DNA from: Devosia epidermidihirudinis
Lineage (GTDB): Bacteria; Pseudomonadota; Alphaproteobacteria; Rhizobiales; Devosiaceae
NCBI RefSeq assembly: GCF_000971295.1
Contig: NZ_LANJ01000045.1
Span: 1-64,000, forward strand
Length of the DNA stretch: 64,000 bases
Direction of reading: 5' to 3'
This document shows, piece after piece, positions 19,354 through 27,269 of this stretch. Position numbers and translations under genes: made by a program. The notes beneath the pieces were generated by a model. It was not told where the DNA came from. It saw only the letters and a program-made list of their open reading frames with translations, and made no database searches. The first letter of the stretch is position 1. The number at the start of each line of letters is the position of its first letter.

Positions 19354-21924
19354 TCACTGCTCGCCCTTGCCGAGCTTTTGCAGCACTTCCTTGACCTTGG
19401 AATTGATCTGGTCGAGCGAATAGGGCTTGGGCAGGAATTCCACGCTCTGGTCATCCTCAATATCGCGGCGCACGCTTTCTTCGGCGTAGCCGGAGACAAA
19501 GATCACCTTGAGATTGGGCATGGTCTCGCGGACATGCTTGAGCAAGGTCGGCCCGTCCATTTCCGGCATGGCGACGTCGGAAATCATCAGGTCAATCTTG
19601 TAGTTTTCATCTTCAAGCACCTCGAGCGCTTCTTCGCCACCGTCAGCCTCGAACACCTCGTAGCCGGTAGCCCGCAGCGCCTGGGCCGAGAAAGCGCGAA
19701 CACTTTCCTCGTCATCGACGAGCAGGATGCGCTCATGGCCGGTGAGATCGCGCGCAGGAGCCACCGCAGCGATCGCCTTTGCGGTCTCCTCTGTAGCGCT
19801 AGCGACGTGACGCGGCAGGAAGATCTTGAACGTCGTACCGATGCCAACCACCGACACGGGGTAGATATAGCCCTCGGTCTGCTTAACGATGCCATAGACC
19901 GTCGACAGGCCCAGACCAGTGCCCTTGCCCAGTTCCTTGGTCGTAAAGAACGGCTCGAAAATCTTCTCGATGACTTCCTGGCTCATGCCCGTGCCGGTGT
20001 CCTGCACGTCGATCAGCACATAATCGGCCTGCGCCATGCCATCAAAGCCAAGGCCAGCCACGTCGGCCTGCTCGACATTGGAGGTACGCAGGGTGATCGA
20101 GCCGCCATTGGGCATCGCGTCGCGCGCGTTGACCACGAGGTTGATGATCACCTGCTCCAGCTGCACCACGTCTGCGCGCACGGGCCAGATATTGCGGCCA
20201 TGTTCCACGGCCAGTGTGTTCTTCTCGCCGATCATGCGCTTGAGCAACACGGTCAGGTCGTCGACAATCAGCGGCAGCTCCAGAACCTGCGGACGCAGTG
20301 TCTGACGGCGCGAAAAGGCCAGCAACTGACGGGTCAGGCCCGCCGCACGGTTGGCGTTCTGCTTGATCTGCATCAGCTCGCTGAACGACGGATCGCCGGG
20401 CTTGTGCTTGAGCAGCAGCAGATCGGAGAAGCCAATAATGGCGGTCAGCAGGTTATTGAAATCGTGCGCCACGCCACCGGCCAGCTGGCCAACGGCCTGC
20501 ATCTTCTGGCTCTGCGCAAACTGGGCTTCGAGCTTGCGCTGATCGGTCATGTCCAAGGCATAGACATTGACCTGCTCGGGCGAACCATGGCTCATTTCCG
20601 AGGCGGAGAGATAAAGCCGAACCGCGTGATCGCCCTCGACGCTCAATAGCGCATCGACGGGCTCGACTTCCGAGCGATTGGCGGCGGCATCGGCGACGGC
20701 GCGAGCAAACTTGTCGCGACTGCCCTCCCCGATCAGTTCCTGCAGCGGCTGCAGCTCCAGGCTCTTTTCCTCGCCCGACCATTTGAAGATACGGCCAAAC
20801 GGCGCGTTGGTGCGGATGATCCGACCATCGGCGTCGAGCGTGGCAATGGCAAATGGGGTATCGTTGAAGAAGCGCGAGAACCGCACTTCGGCGGCACGCA
20901 GCTCTTCTTCGGTATCCGGCGCATTGGACTTGTCCAGCACCAGCGTCCGGGTTTCGCCGAGCTCGCCATCGGCAAGGCGTGCGGCGCGATGCAGCAGACG
21001 CACAGGCAGGCTGGTGCCATTGCGGCGCATCAGATCGATATCGATGATCTCGGTATGAATTTCGCCATCGCTGCGCCCGCGCATCAACAGCGTGTCCCCA
21101 TCCCCACGGACGATGTCCTTGAGGTTCAGATGACCCGAATTGAACTCGGCGAGGTCATAGCCCAGCCAGTCCGTCAGCGTGGAGTTGAGGTATTGGATGC
21201 GGCCATGTGCGTCGGCGGAGAAAAAACCCGCTGGGGAATGGTCGAGATAGTCGATGGCGCGCTGCAGATCGCGGAACGCGCTCTCATTGTTGTCGCGATC
21301 ACGGGTGATGTCTTCCACCGACCAGATGACCAGCGGCTTCTGTGTCTCATCGCTCTCGGGCAGCGGACGCACACCGACGCGATACCAGAACGCCTTGGCG
21401 CTTTCTGCCTGAGACCCACCCAGGCCACCGACAATGCGGATATCTTCGATCGCCGAACGGCCATCCTTGGCAGCGCGCGACAGACGATAAATCGCCTCGC
21501 TCGCTTCGGATTGACCGGCAAACAGGCGCGACACACCCACCGGCAGGCCATTGGTCATCGCCCCGGCAAAGCTGCCGTAATGCGCGTTGACGTAGGAAAT
21601 CTTGCCATCCCGGTCCGCGACGACTGCGCCAAACGGCAGGCTGTCCACCACAGCGTGGGAAATCGTGCGGCGATCTTCGCTGGCGGCAAAGCGGAACAGG
21701 CCCGCGGCCAACCCGAACAGGCAGAACACCCCCACCACGGCCAGCACGCCCACAAAGGTCATGATGATGTCGGCGGGAATGGCATCGCTGAAGAAAGAGA
21801 AGGCCACGGCAATGGCGACCAGCACCACGCCAAGGGCAACCACACGCCATAGACCTGCGGTGTTGCGCCCCGAGGCAATCAGGGGATCGGGATAACTATC
21901 CTCGCCGAGCGGCGTCGCTGCCAT
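19354..21924 (-). CDS. cckA: Hybrid sensor histidine kinase CckA
   Basis: Membrane-bound hybrid kinase/phosphatase that, in Caulobacter and relatives, feeds phosphate through ChpT to CtrA. 856 residues: two transmembrane segments (about 25-45 and 54-76), PAS-like domains (about 88-120, 225-330 and 345-460), HisKA with phospho-acceptor H487 in [11 protein letters not shown], HATPase with [20 protein letters not shown] and GKGTGLGLS (about 590-705), and a receiver domain with D783 in [11 protein letters not shown]. This matters here because CtrA-type boxes lie upstream of flagellar genes in the same window. Start ATG 21924. Confidence 0.92.
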   Translation of the reverse strand: MAATPLGEDSYPDPLIASGRNTAGLWRVVALGVVLVAIAVAFSFFSDAIPADIIMTFVGVLAVVGVFCLFGLAAGLFRFAASEDRRTISHAVVDSLPFGAVVADRDGKISYVNAHYGSFAGAMTNGLPVGVSRLFAGQSEASEAIYRLSRAAKDGRSAIEDIRIVGGLGGSQAESAKAFWYRVGVRPLPESDETQKPLVIWSVEDITRDRDNNESAFRDLQRAIDYLDHSPAGFFSADAHGRIQYLNSTLTDWLGYDLAEFNSGHLNLKDIVRGDGDTLLMRGRSDGEIHTEIIDIDLMRRNGTSLPVRLLHRAARLADGELGETRTLVLDKSNAPDTEEELRAAEVRFSRFFNDTPFAIATLDADGRIIRTNAPFGRIFKWSGEEKSLELQPLQELIGEGSRDKFARAVADAAANRSEVEPVDALLSVEGDHAVRLYLSASEMSHGSPEQVNVYALDMTDQRKLEAQFAQSQKMQAVGQLAGGVAHDFNNLLTAIIGFSDLLLLKHKPGDPSFSELMQIKQNANRAAGLTRQLLAFSRRQTLRPQVLELPLIVDDLTVLLKRMIGEKNTLAVEHGRNIWPVRADVVQLEQVIINLVVNARDAMPNGGSITLRTSNVEQADVAGLGFDGMAQADYVLIDVQDTGTGMSQEVIEKIFEPFFTTKELGKGTGLGLSTVYGIVKQTEGYIYPVSVVGIGTTFKIFLPRHVASATEETAKAIAAVAPARDLTGHERILLVDDEESVRAFSAQALRATGYEVFEADGGEEALEVLEDENYKIDLMISDVAMPEMDGPTLLKHVRETMPNLKVIFVSGYAEESVRRDIEDDQSVEFLPKPYSLDQINSKVKEVLQKLGKGEQ

Positions 21925-22075
21925 TGGTCTGGTTGCTCCATAGCCATCGCGTCGCCCCGAATCAGGCGTCCTGTCAGGTCTAGCAAATGGTCCGCCCCCA
22001 TGGGAGGCCGATCACGCTTTTCAACACGCGACAGCACGTTCTGTGCGGCACAGAAGGCACTCTAGCACATCCAAG

Positions 22076-23158
22076 TTAGCTCGACTTCCACCCTGCGCCC
22101 TTTTTCAGGCGCATCACGAAGCCAATCACTTCGGCCACAGCTTTGAAGTGCTCATTGGGAATAAACCCGTCCACTTCGACGCTTGCGAACAGCGCGCGCG
22201 CCAAGGGCGGATTCTCGACGATGGGGACATCGCTTTCTTTGGCCAGCTCACGAATGCGGAGCGCGATGGCATCGGCACCCTTGGCCACGCATTTGGGCGC
22301 CCCCATCTCGCGATCATATTTGAGCGCCACGGCAAAGTGGGTCGGGTTGGTGATCACCACGGTAGCGTCCGGCACTGCCGCCATCATGCGGCTGCGTGAT
22401 CGATCATGCCGCAACTGGCGGATACGTCCCTTGACCTTGGGATCGCCTTCCATCTGCTTATATTCGTCGCGGGTTTCCTGAACCGTCATCATCTGCCGCT
22501 TCCACCATTTCTGGCGGACATACATGTAGTCAGCCCCGGCAATCAGCGTCACCACGATCAGCGTCGCGGTGAAAATCTTGAGCCCGATTTCCTGAAACTC
22601 GAACAGGATAATCGCGGGATCAGCCGTCATCATGGTGTCCAGACGGTCGCGTTCGGGCCACACCACAAAGAACAGCACGGTGCCCATCACCGTGATTTTC
22701 AGCACCCCCTTGATGAAGTTGACCAAAGACTCGCTGGAAAACAGGCGCTTGAACCCGGCCAGAGGTGAAATCTTGGAGAGCTTGGGCGTTACCGGTTCGG
22801 CCGAAAGCAGCGGCTTATGCTGGATCAGATTGGCTACGATCCCACAGACCGAGAGGATGCACAGCGGCACCAAAACCACGCCCAGGATCGAAAACGCCAG
22901 CCGGTTGAAAAAGGAGATGAACCCTTCCCCGCCCAGTTCAAAGCGGTCCGCGTCCATGATCAGAACCTTGAGGGGTTCCATCAGCGCGGTCGCCGTGGAG
23001 GGTGCCATCATGGCAAAAATGATCGCCGAGCCCAGCAACATGAACCAGGTGACAACCTCCTGGCTCTTGGCGACATCGCCCTTCTTATGGGCATCCTCGA
23101 GCTTTTTATGAGAGGGGTCTTCTGTTTTGGCGTCTTTTTCCGGGGCTTCGCTACTCAT
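22076..23158 (-). CDS. flhB: Flagellar export switch protein FlhB
   Basis: Export-gate component of the flagellar type III secretion apparatus. 360 residues: a charged N-terminus (DAKTEDPSHKKLEDAHKKGDVAKSQEV), four transmembrane helices, and the cytoplasmic domain with the self-cleavage motif NPTH at residues 271-274 (VVITNPTHFAVALKYD). Cleavage there changes export from rod/hook to filament substrates. It is the last gene of the minus-strand flgB-flgC-fliE-fliQ-fliR-flhB run and directly abuts fliR (its ATG ends one base before the fliR stop). Confidence 0.95.
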   Translation of the reverse strand: MSSEAPEKDAKTEDPSHKKLEDAHKKGDVAKSQEVVTWFMLLGSAIIFAMMAPSTATALMEPLKVLIMDADRFELGGEGFISFFNRLAFSILGVVLVPLCILSVCGIVANLIQHKPLLSAEPVTPKLSKISPLAGFKRLFSSESLVNFIKGVLKITVMGTVLFFVVWPERDRLDTMMTADPAIILFEFQEIGLKIFTATLIVVTLIAGADYMYVRQKWWKRQMMTVQETRDEYKQMEGDPKVKGRIRQLRHDRSRSRMMAAVPDATVVITNPTHFAVALKYDREMGAPKCVAKGADAIALRIRELAKESDVPIVENPPLARALFASVEVDGFIPNEHFKAVAEVIGFVMRLKKGAGWKSS

Positions 23159-23929
23159 CTAGCCCCTCCACATCGCCAGATGATTTTCAAAGCCCATGAT
23201 GTACCACCCCATCATCATGGTCAGCAGCAGCGCCATCAGCGACAGCCCGACGATGATGTTGGCGGGCATCAGCACGAAATAGACCTGCAATGCCGGCATC
23301 AGGCGCGCCAGAATGCCCGCCCCCAGGTTGAACACCAGCCCGAACACGATGAACGGCGCCGACATCTGGATGCCGATATTGAACGCGCTCGACACGGTGC
23401 GGATGGCAAGCTGCGCGGCATCATCGAACATCAGGGGCGTATCGAGCGGAAAGGCGATGTAACTGTCAAAAGTCGCCGCCAGCGCCATGTGGTGCAAGTC
23501 GGTGGCAAAGATCAGCGTCATGCCCAAAAAGCTCAGAAAACTGCCGAACACCGCCCCCTGAATGCCGCCCTGCGTCGGGTCCGCCGATTGCGCGACGCTA
23601 AGCCCGGTTTGAAACGCAATGATCGCGCCCGCCACCTGCGTGGCCATCACGGTGATGCGCGCAATTGCGCCCAGCATCAGCCCGATCACCAGCTCATGAA
23701 ACAACAGGCCGACAATGCCCATCACGTCGGCGGGCATCGCTGGCAGACTCGATGACAGCAGCGGATAGACCACCAGCGTGAACATCAGCGCAAAGCTCAG
23801 CCGCATCCGCGCGGGGATCATATTCTCGCCCAAGGCGGGCATCAGCATCAGGATGGCGCCGATGCGCGCGAACATCAGCAGATAGAGAAACGCGGTATTG
23901 GGCAGCCAGTCGAGCCCGACGGTAATCAT
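23159..23929 (-). CDS. fliR: Flagellar biosynthetic protein FliR
   Basis: Export-gate membrane protein, 256 residues with about six hydrophobic helices. Start MITVGLDWLPNTAFLYLLMFARIGAI; the motifs 'MPALGENMIPARMRLSFALMF' and 'GLVFNLGAGILARLMPALQVYFVLMPANIIVGL' are typical. The ATG at 23929 overlaps the fliQ stop by ATGA, indicating translational coupling; the frame is open upstream to 24280 but that part lies over fliQ. Confidence 0.94.
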   Translation of the reverse strand: MITVGLDWLPNTAFLYLLMFARIGAILMLMPALGENMIPARMRLSFALMFTLVVYPLLSSSLPAMPADVMGIVGLLFHELVIGLMLGAIARITVMATQVAGAIIAFQTGLSVAQSADPTQGGIQGAVFGSFLSFLGMTLIFATDLHHMALAATFDSYIAFPLDTPLMFDDAAQLAIRTVSSAFNIGIQMSAPFIVFGLVFNLGAGILARLMPALQVYFVLMPANIIVGLSLMALLLTMMMGWYIMGFENHLAMWRG

Positions 23930-24195
23930 CAGCCGCCCACGATGATCATATCGACCACGCGGCTCATATAGGCGCCCATCGTGGCGCCGAGAAACGGCAG
24001 CACCAGCAGCAGGGTCACAAAGATGGCGACGATCTTGGGCACGAAGACCAGCGTCTGCTCCTGGATCTGGGTCAGCGCCTGAAACAGCGCCACCATCACA
24101 CCCACCAGCAGGCCAACAATCATCATCGGCGCCGATACAATGATCAGCGTCCAGATACCATCGCTGGCAATGTCGAGAACGTCGGCGCCGGTCAT
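23929..24195 (-). CDS. fliQ: Flagellar biosynthetic protein FliQ
   Basis: An 88-residue export-gate subunit with two transmembrane helices ('GIWTLIIVSAPMMIVGLLVGVMVALFQALTQIQEQTLVFVPK' and 'AIFVTLLLVLPFLGATMGAYM'). ATG 24195 gives the standard family length. Four-base overlap with fliR. A 226-bp gap containing a family B repeat separates it from fliE. Confidence 0.94.
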   Translation of the reverse strand: MTGADVLDIASDGIWTLIIVSAPMMIVGLLVGVMVALFQALTQIQEQTLVFVPKIVAIFVTLLLVLPFLGATMGAYMSRVVDMIIVGG

Positions 24196-24319
24196 CGTGG
24201 ATCTCGTCGGGCGAATCGCCGCCCACATGCATTGTAGGCCCGTCGCGCCATTCCCGCGAAAGCGCGATTATACCTTGCACCGGAAAGTGAGGAACACCCT
24301 CCCCTGTAGCCCATACCAG

Positions 24320-24414
24320 AAGACCTCATGGTGAGCCTGTCGAACCACGAGGTCGAGCGAGTGGCGTCCCCAGCGGTACGACCTCGTCCTTCGACGGGCT
24401 CGGAATGAGGTCTA
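24320..24414. repeat. Intergenic palindrome, family B, inside flagellar operon
   Basis: Terminal inverted arms AGACCTCAT (24321-24329) and ATGAGGTCT (24405-24413) enclose complementary GCCTGTCGAACCACGAGGTCG-like and CGACCTCGTCCTTCGACGGG-like stretches. Same family as 18590-18670 and 39728-39766. Confidence 0.82.
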
Positions 24415-24421
24415 CTGAAGC

Positions 24422-24754
24422 TTAGATCGGCATCCGCATGATTTCTTCGTAGGCCGAGATAACGCGGTCACGAACCGTCACCATGCTCTCAATGGCGATT
24501 TCGGTTTCCGACAGCGCCGTCACCATGTCGACGACATTGGCTTTGCCGTTGACCATGTCGATGGCCATGTTGTCGGATTTGTTGCCGGTGTCGACCACGC
24601 CCTGCACGGTCTGCGCCAGAACCTGCGCGAAGTTCGTGCCTGTGCCACCGGTCGAGGCGGTCAGGTCCATGGCAGGCTTTGCCGATTGCGTAACGAGCCG
24701 GCTGGCATTGCCATAGGCGGCTGCGGCGGCATTAAAGGGGGCACTGATTGCCAT
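24422..24754 (-). CDS. fliE: Flagellar hook-basal body protein FliE
   Basis: A 110-residue rod/MS-ring junction protein. The C-terminal half carries the family pattern: 'FAQVLAQTVQGVVDTGNKSDNMAIDMVNGKANVVDMVTALSETEIAIESMVTVRDRVISAYEEIMRMPI'. It is exported early and joins the rod to the export gate. Start ATG 24754, 21 bp after flgC. Confidence 0.93.
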   Translation of the reverse strand: MAISAPFNAAAAAYGNASRLVTQSAKPAMDLTASTGGTGTNFAQVLAQTVQGVVDTGNKSDNMAIDMVNGKANVVDMVTALSETEIAIESMVTVRDRVISAYEEIMRMPI

Positions 24755-24775
24755 GCTTTAGCTCCTGAAAATCGA

Positions 24776-25186
24776 TTAGCCGCGCAGGATGTCGAGCGTG
24801 CGCCCGAGCATCTGCCGCGTCACGCTGACGACGTTGAGATTGGCTTCGTATGTGCGCTGAGCCTCGCGCATGTCTGCCGCCTCGATCAGCGGATTGACGT
24901 TGGGGTACTGCACATAGCCCGTCGCATCGGCTGCCGGATGGCCCGGCTCATAGCGGCTGGTGAACTCGCTCATGTCATAGGCAAGCTTGCCGACCTCAAC
25001 CACTTTGCCGCCCACTGCGGAATCATAGGCAGCCTGAAAGGTCGGCACGCGGCGGCGGTAGGGGTCGTCGCCCGGCGCCTTGCCTGCCGAGTCGGCATTG
25101 GCGAGGTTTTCCGCGATGACGCGCATGCGCGCAGACTGCGCGTGCAACCCGGTCGCGGCGATTTTGAGCGAGGCCGAAAAATCCAT
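24776..25186 (-). CDS. flgC: Flagellar basal-body rod protein FlgC
   Basis: Proximal rod protein, 136 residues. The N-terminal 'MDFSASLKIAATGLHAQSARMRVIAENLANADSAG' and the C-terminal 'YVQYPNVNPLIEAADMREAQRTYEANLNVVSVTRQMLGRTLDILRG' are the conserved rod-protein helices. Spacing of 11 bp from flgB suggests one mRNA. Confidence 0.95.
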   Translation of the reverse strand: MDFSASLKIAATGLHAQSARMRVIAENLANADSAGKAPGDDPYRRRVPTFQAAYDSAVGGKVVEVGKLAYDMSEFTSRYEPGHPAADATGYVQYPNVNPLIEAADMREAQRTYEANLNVVSVTRQMLGRTLDILRG

Positions 25187-25197
25187 GAAGCCCTACT

Positions 25198-25605
25198 TTA
25201 TCCCTGACGCCCAAGCGCCGTTTTGAGGATCTTGATGGACTTCTGGTAGAGGCCTGTAGCCGCCTGATAGTCCATCATATTGGTCGTCACCTTCATCATC
25301 TCGTCTTCGAGCGTGACGCCGTTGCCTTCCGGGGTGATCTCGAAATTGGCCATGCGCTGCGCGCCAAAAGCGCTGCCTTCGCCGCTGGACACCGAAAAGT
25401 GGTTGGGTTGCGTCGCGGTCGTGGTGACACTCGCGGACGAGAAAGCACTAAGGCTCTCGGCAAAATCATACTGCGCCAGATCCCGCCCGCGATATCCCGG
25501 CGTTGCCGCATTGGCGACATTCTCGGCCAGTAGACCTTGACGCGTCTGGTGCCAGCGCATCTTGTCCGTGAGCGCGGCAAACACCGGCAAATTCATCAGG
25601 CCCAT
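25198..25605 (-). CDS. flgB: Flagellar basal-body rod protein FlgB
   Basis: Proximal rod protein, 135 residues (MGLMNLPVFAALTDKMRWHQTRQGLLAENVANAATPGYRGRDLAQYDF at the start; 'MMKVTTNMMDYQAATGLYQKSIKILKTALGRQG' at the end). The ATG at 25605 is preferred over an upstream GTG/ATG at 25644 because homology begins there. First gene of the minus-strand export/rod run; a CtrA-type box and a CGGCA-N5-TGCCC dyad lie just upstream. Confidence 0.94.
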   Translation of the reverse strand: MGLMNLPVFAALTDKMRWHQTRQGLLAENVANAATPGYRGRDLAQYDFAESLSAFSSASVTTTATQPNHFSVSSGEGSAFGAQRMANFEITPEGNGVTLEDEMMKVTTNMMDYQAATGLYQKSIKILKTALGRQG

Positions 25606-25638
25606 TGGCCGTGTCCCCCGCGAGTCTAAGTGCGCGAT

Positions 25639-25653
25639 GGGCAATTCTTGCCG
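25639..25653 (-). promoter_or_regulatory. FlbD-like dyad upstream of flgB
   Basis: On minus CGGCA-AGAAT-TGCCC, matching the recurring CGGCA-N5-TGCCG element. It is 34-48 bp before the flgB ATG and has no sigma-54 promoter downstream of it, so a repressive role is conceivable (inference). The 14-mer CCGGCAAGAATTGC is identical to that at 47442-47455. Confidence 0.5.
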
Positions 25654-25661
25654 GTCGATGG

Positions 25662-25676
25662 TTAATCAAGTGTTAA
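25662..25676. promoter_or_regulatory. CtrA-type box between flgB and fliO
   Basis: TTAATCAAGTGTTAA is a perfect TTAA-N7-TTAA, the consensus for the cell-cycle regulator CtrA. It lies 57 bp upstream of flgB and 103 bp upstream of fliO. Confidence 0.65.
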
Positions 25677-25732
25677 CCGGCACGCGTTACGCCGGTTTCG
25701 CCTTCGCATTTTGCACATTTACGCAGACTGCT

Positions 25733-25747
25733 AGGCAATATATGCCG
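25733..25747 (+). promoter_or_regulatory. Degenerate FlbD-like dyad upstream of fliO
   Basis: AGGCA-ATATA-TGCCG differs from CGGCA-N5-TGCCG at one position. It lies 32 bp before the fliO ATG. Confidence 0.4.
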
Positions 25748-25778
25748 CCTTCGTGCGGCGATCTGAGTTGGAGCGAAG

Positions 25779-26480
25779 ATGCAGTTCATTACCAGTCTAT
25801 TCGGTGGGTCGGGCAACTCCGCCCTGACCGCAGTTTTTGCACTCGGCATTGTCGTTGTGCTGATCCTGCTCGGTGTGTGGCTGCTCAAGGTGCTGTTCAA
25901 TGCATCTGGCCGCGTCGCCCGCGGCCGCAATCGTCGCCTCAACGTCGTCGATACGCTTTCGCTGGACCCAAAGCGCCAGCTTATCATCATCCGCCGCGAC
26001 AATGTCGAACACCTGATCCTCACCGGCGGGCCACATGACGTTGTGATCGAAACCGGCATTCCGGTCGATGAAGCCCAGGTCGCCCAGCAAACGCGCCGTC
26101 CCATCCCGATGGTAGCTGCGCGCAAGCCAATCCAGCCTCCCGTTCAACCAACCCCGCCTGCCGCACCGGCAGCGCCCGTTGCCAAGGCAGCGGCCCCAGC
26201 GGTTGTGCCACCCGAAGCCGTAGTGGAACCACCAGCAGCCCCTGGCAGCGCCATCGAGCAGCTACGCAAGATGGGCAAGCCCACCGACAAGCGCGCCCAC
26301 CTCTCACTGCGCCACACTGGCCTGCTCCGCCCTGTCGAGGGCGACGGCAAAGCAGATATTGCGGGAAAACGTGGCAAGTCGGCTCCCGCCCCTGCCGACT
26401 CAGCTAAAGAAGAAGGTGCTCAGCGGGACGTGGAAGGCACCGATCTTGTCGACGGCAACAACGAGGCAAACCGGAACTGA
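25779..26480 (+). CDS. fliO: Flagellar biosynthetic protein FliO-like
   Basis: A 233-residue protein with one N-terminal transmembrane helix (TAVFALGIVVVLILLGVWLLKVLF) and the FliO core 'GRVARGRNRRLNVVDTLSLDPKRQLIIIRRDNVEHLILTGGPHDVVIE'. FliO is an assembly factor for FliP. The C-terminal 120 residues are a long Pro/Ala-rich tail (QPPVQPTPPAAPAAPVAKA) that is larger than in model FliO proteins. The fliP gene follows directly and may overlap it. Confidence 0.85.
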   Translation: MQFITSLFGGSGNSALTAVFALGIVVVLILLGVWLLKVLFNASGRVARGRNRRLNVVDTLSLDPKRQLIIIRRDNVEHLILTGGPHDVVIETGIPVDEAQVAQQTRRPIPMVAARKPIQPPVQPTPPAAPAAPVAKAAAPAVVPPEAVVEPPAAPGSAIEQLRKMGKPTDKRAHLSLRHTGLLRPVEGDGKADIAGKRGKSAPAPADSAKEEGAQRDVEGTDLVDGNNEANRN

Positions 26481-26532
26481 CGCTGCGCCCAAGCGCACTC
26501 GTCGCCTTGCCCCCTATGCCACGATCACCGCA

Positions 26533-27240
26533 ATGGTGCTGCTGGCGCTGACCCCGAGCCTGGCCTTTGGCCAGGATCTCTCCATCAATTTCGGCGACGA
26601 AAGCACCCTCACCGAGCGAGCGGTTCAGCTCATCGGCTTGATCACGCTGCTTTCGCTCGCGCCGTCCATCCTTGTGATGGTCACCAGCTTCACCCGTATC
26701 GTGGTGGTGCTATCCCTGCTCCGCACGGCCATTGGCCTGCAGACGGCGCCGCCCAACTCGGTGATGGTGTCGCTGGCGCTATTCCTCACCTTTTTCATCA
26801 TGCAGCCCACCCTGCAGCAGACCTATGATCTGGGTATCGCGCCCCTGATGGCAGGTGAGATCGAGATCACCGAGGCCGTCGAGCTTGGCTCCGCGCCAAT
26901 CCACGAATTCATGCGCGCCAATGTGCGTGAGAAGGACTTGGAGCTGTTCTACGACCTGACCCAGGAAGAGCCTCCGGCAGAGCCCGAAGAAATCTCTATG
27001 CACCTGCTGGTGCCTGCCTTCATGATTTCCGAACTGCGTCGCGCCTTCGAAATCGGCTTCCTGCTGTTCCTGCCCTTCGTCGTCATCGACATGGTGGTGG
27101 CGTCGGTCCTGATGGCGATGGGCATGATGATGCTGCCCCCGGTGGTGATCTCGCTGCCGTTCAAGCTGATCTTCTTCGTGCTGGTCGACGGCTGGTATCT
27201 CGTCGCCGGCTCCCTCGTCCGAAGTTTCGTCAGCGGATAG
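26533..27240 (+). CDS. fliP: Flagellar biosynthetic protein FliP
   Basis: Core subunit of the flagellar export gate. Signature motifs: 'SILVMVTSFTRIVVVLSLLRTAIGLQTAPPNSVMVSLALFLTFFIMQPTLQQTY', 'LLVPAFMISELRRAFEIGFLLFLPFVVIDMVVASVLMAMGMMMLPP' and 'LPFKLIFFVLVDGWYLVAGSLVRSF'. ATG 26533 gives 235 residues starting MVLLALTPSLAFGQD, a signal sequence without a basic n-region. Upstream codons in frame read KRTRRLAPYATITA, which would supply one, so the true start may be a non-ATG codon inside the end of fliO. Confidence 0.9.
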   Translation: MVLLALTPSLAFGQDLSINFGDESTLTERAVQLIGLITLLSLAPSILVMVTSFTRIVVVLSLLRTAIGLQTAPPNSVMVSLALFLTFFIMQPTLQQTYDLGIAPLMAGEIEITEAVELGSAPIHEFMRANVREKDLELFYDLTQEEPPAEPEEISMHLLVPAFMISELRRAFEIGFLLFLPFVVIDMVVASVLMAMGMMMLPPVVISLPFKLIFFVLVDGWYLVAGSLVRSFVSG

Positions 27241-27269
27241 AGTGGCCCTCGGGCCCATATCGCACCGCG

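Noticed and set aside
19378..20649. Open frame of 423 codons opposite cckA
   Set aside because: Antisense shadow of the kinase core; no domain or ribosome site.
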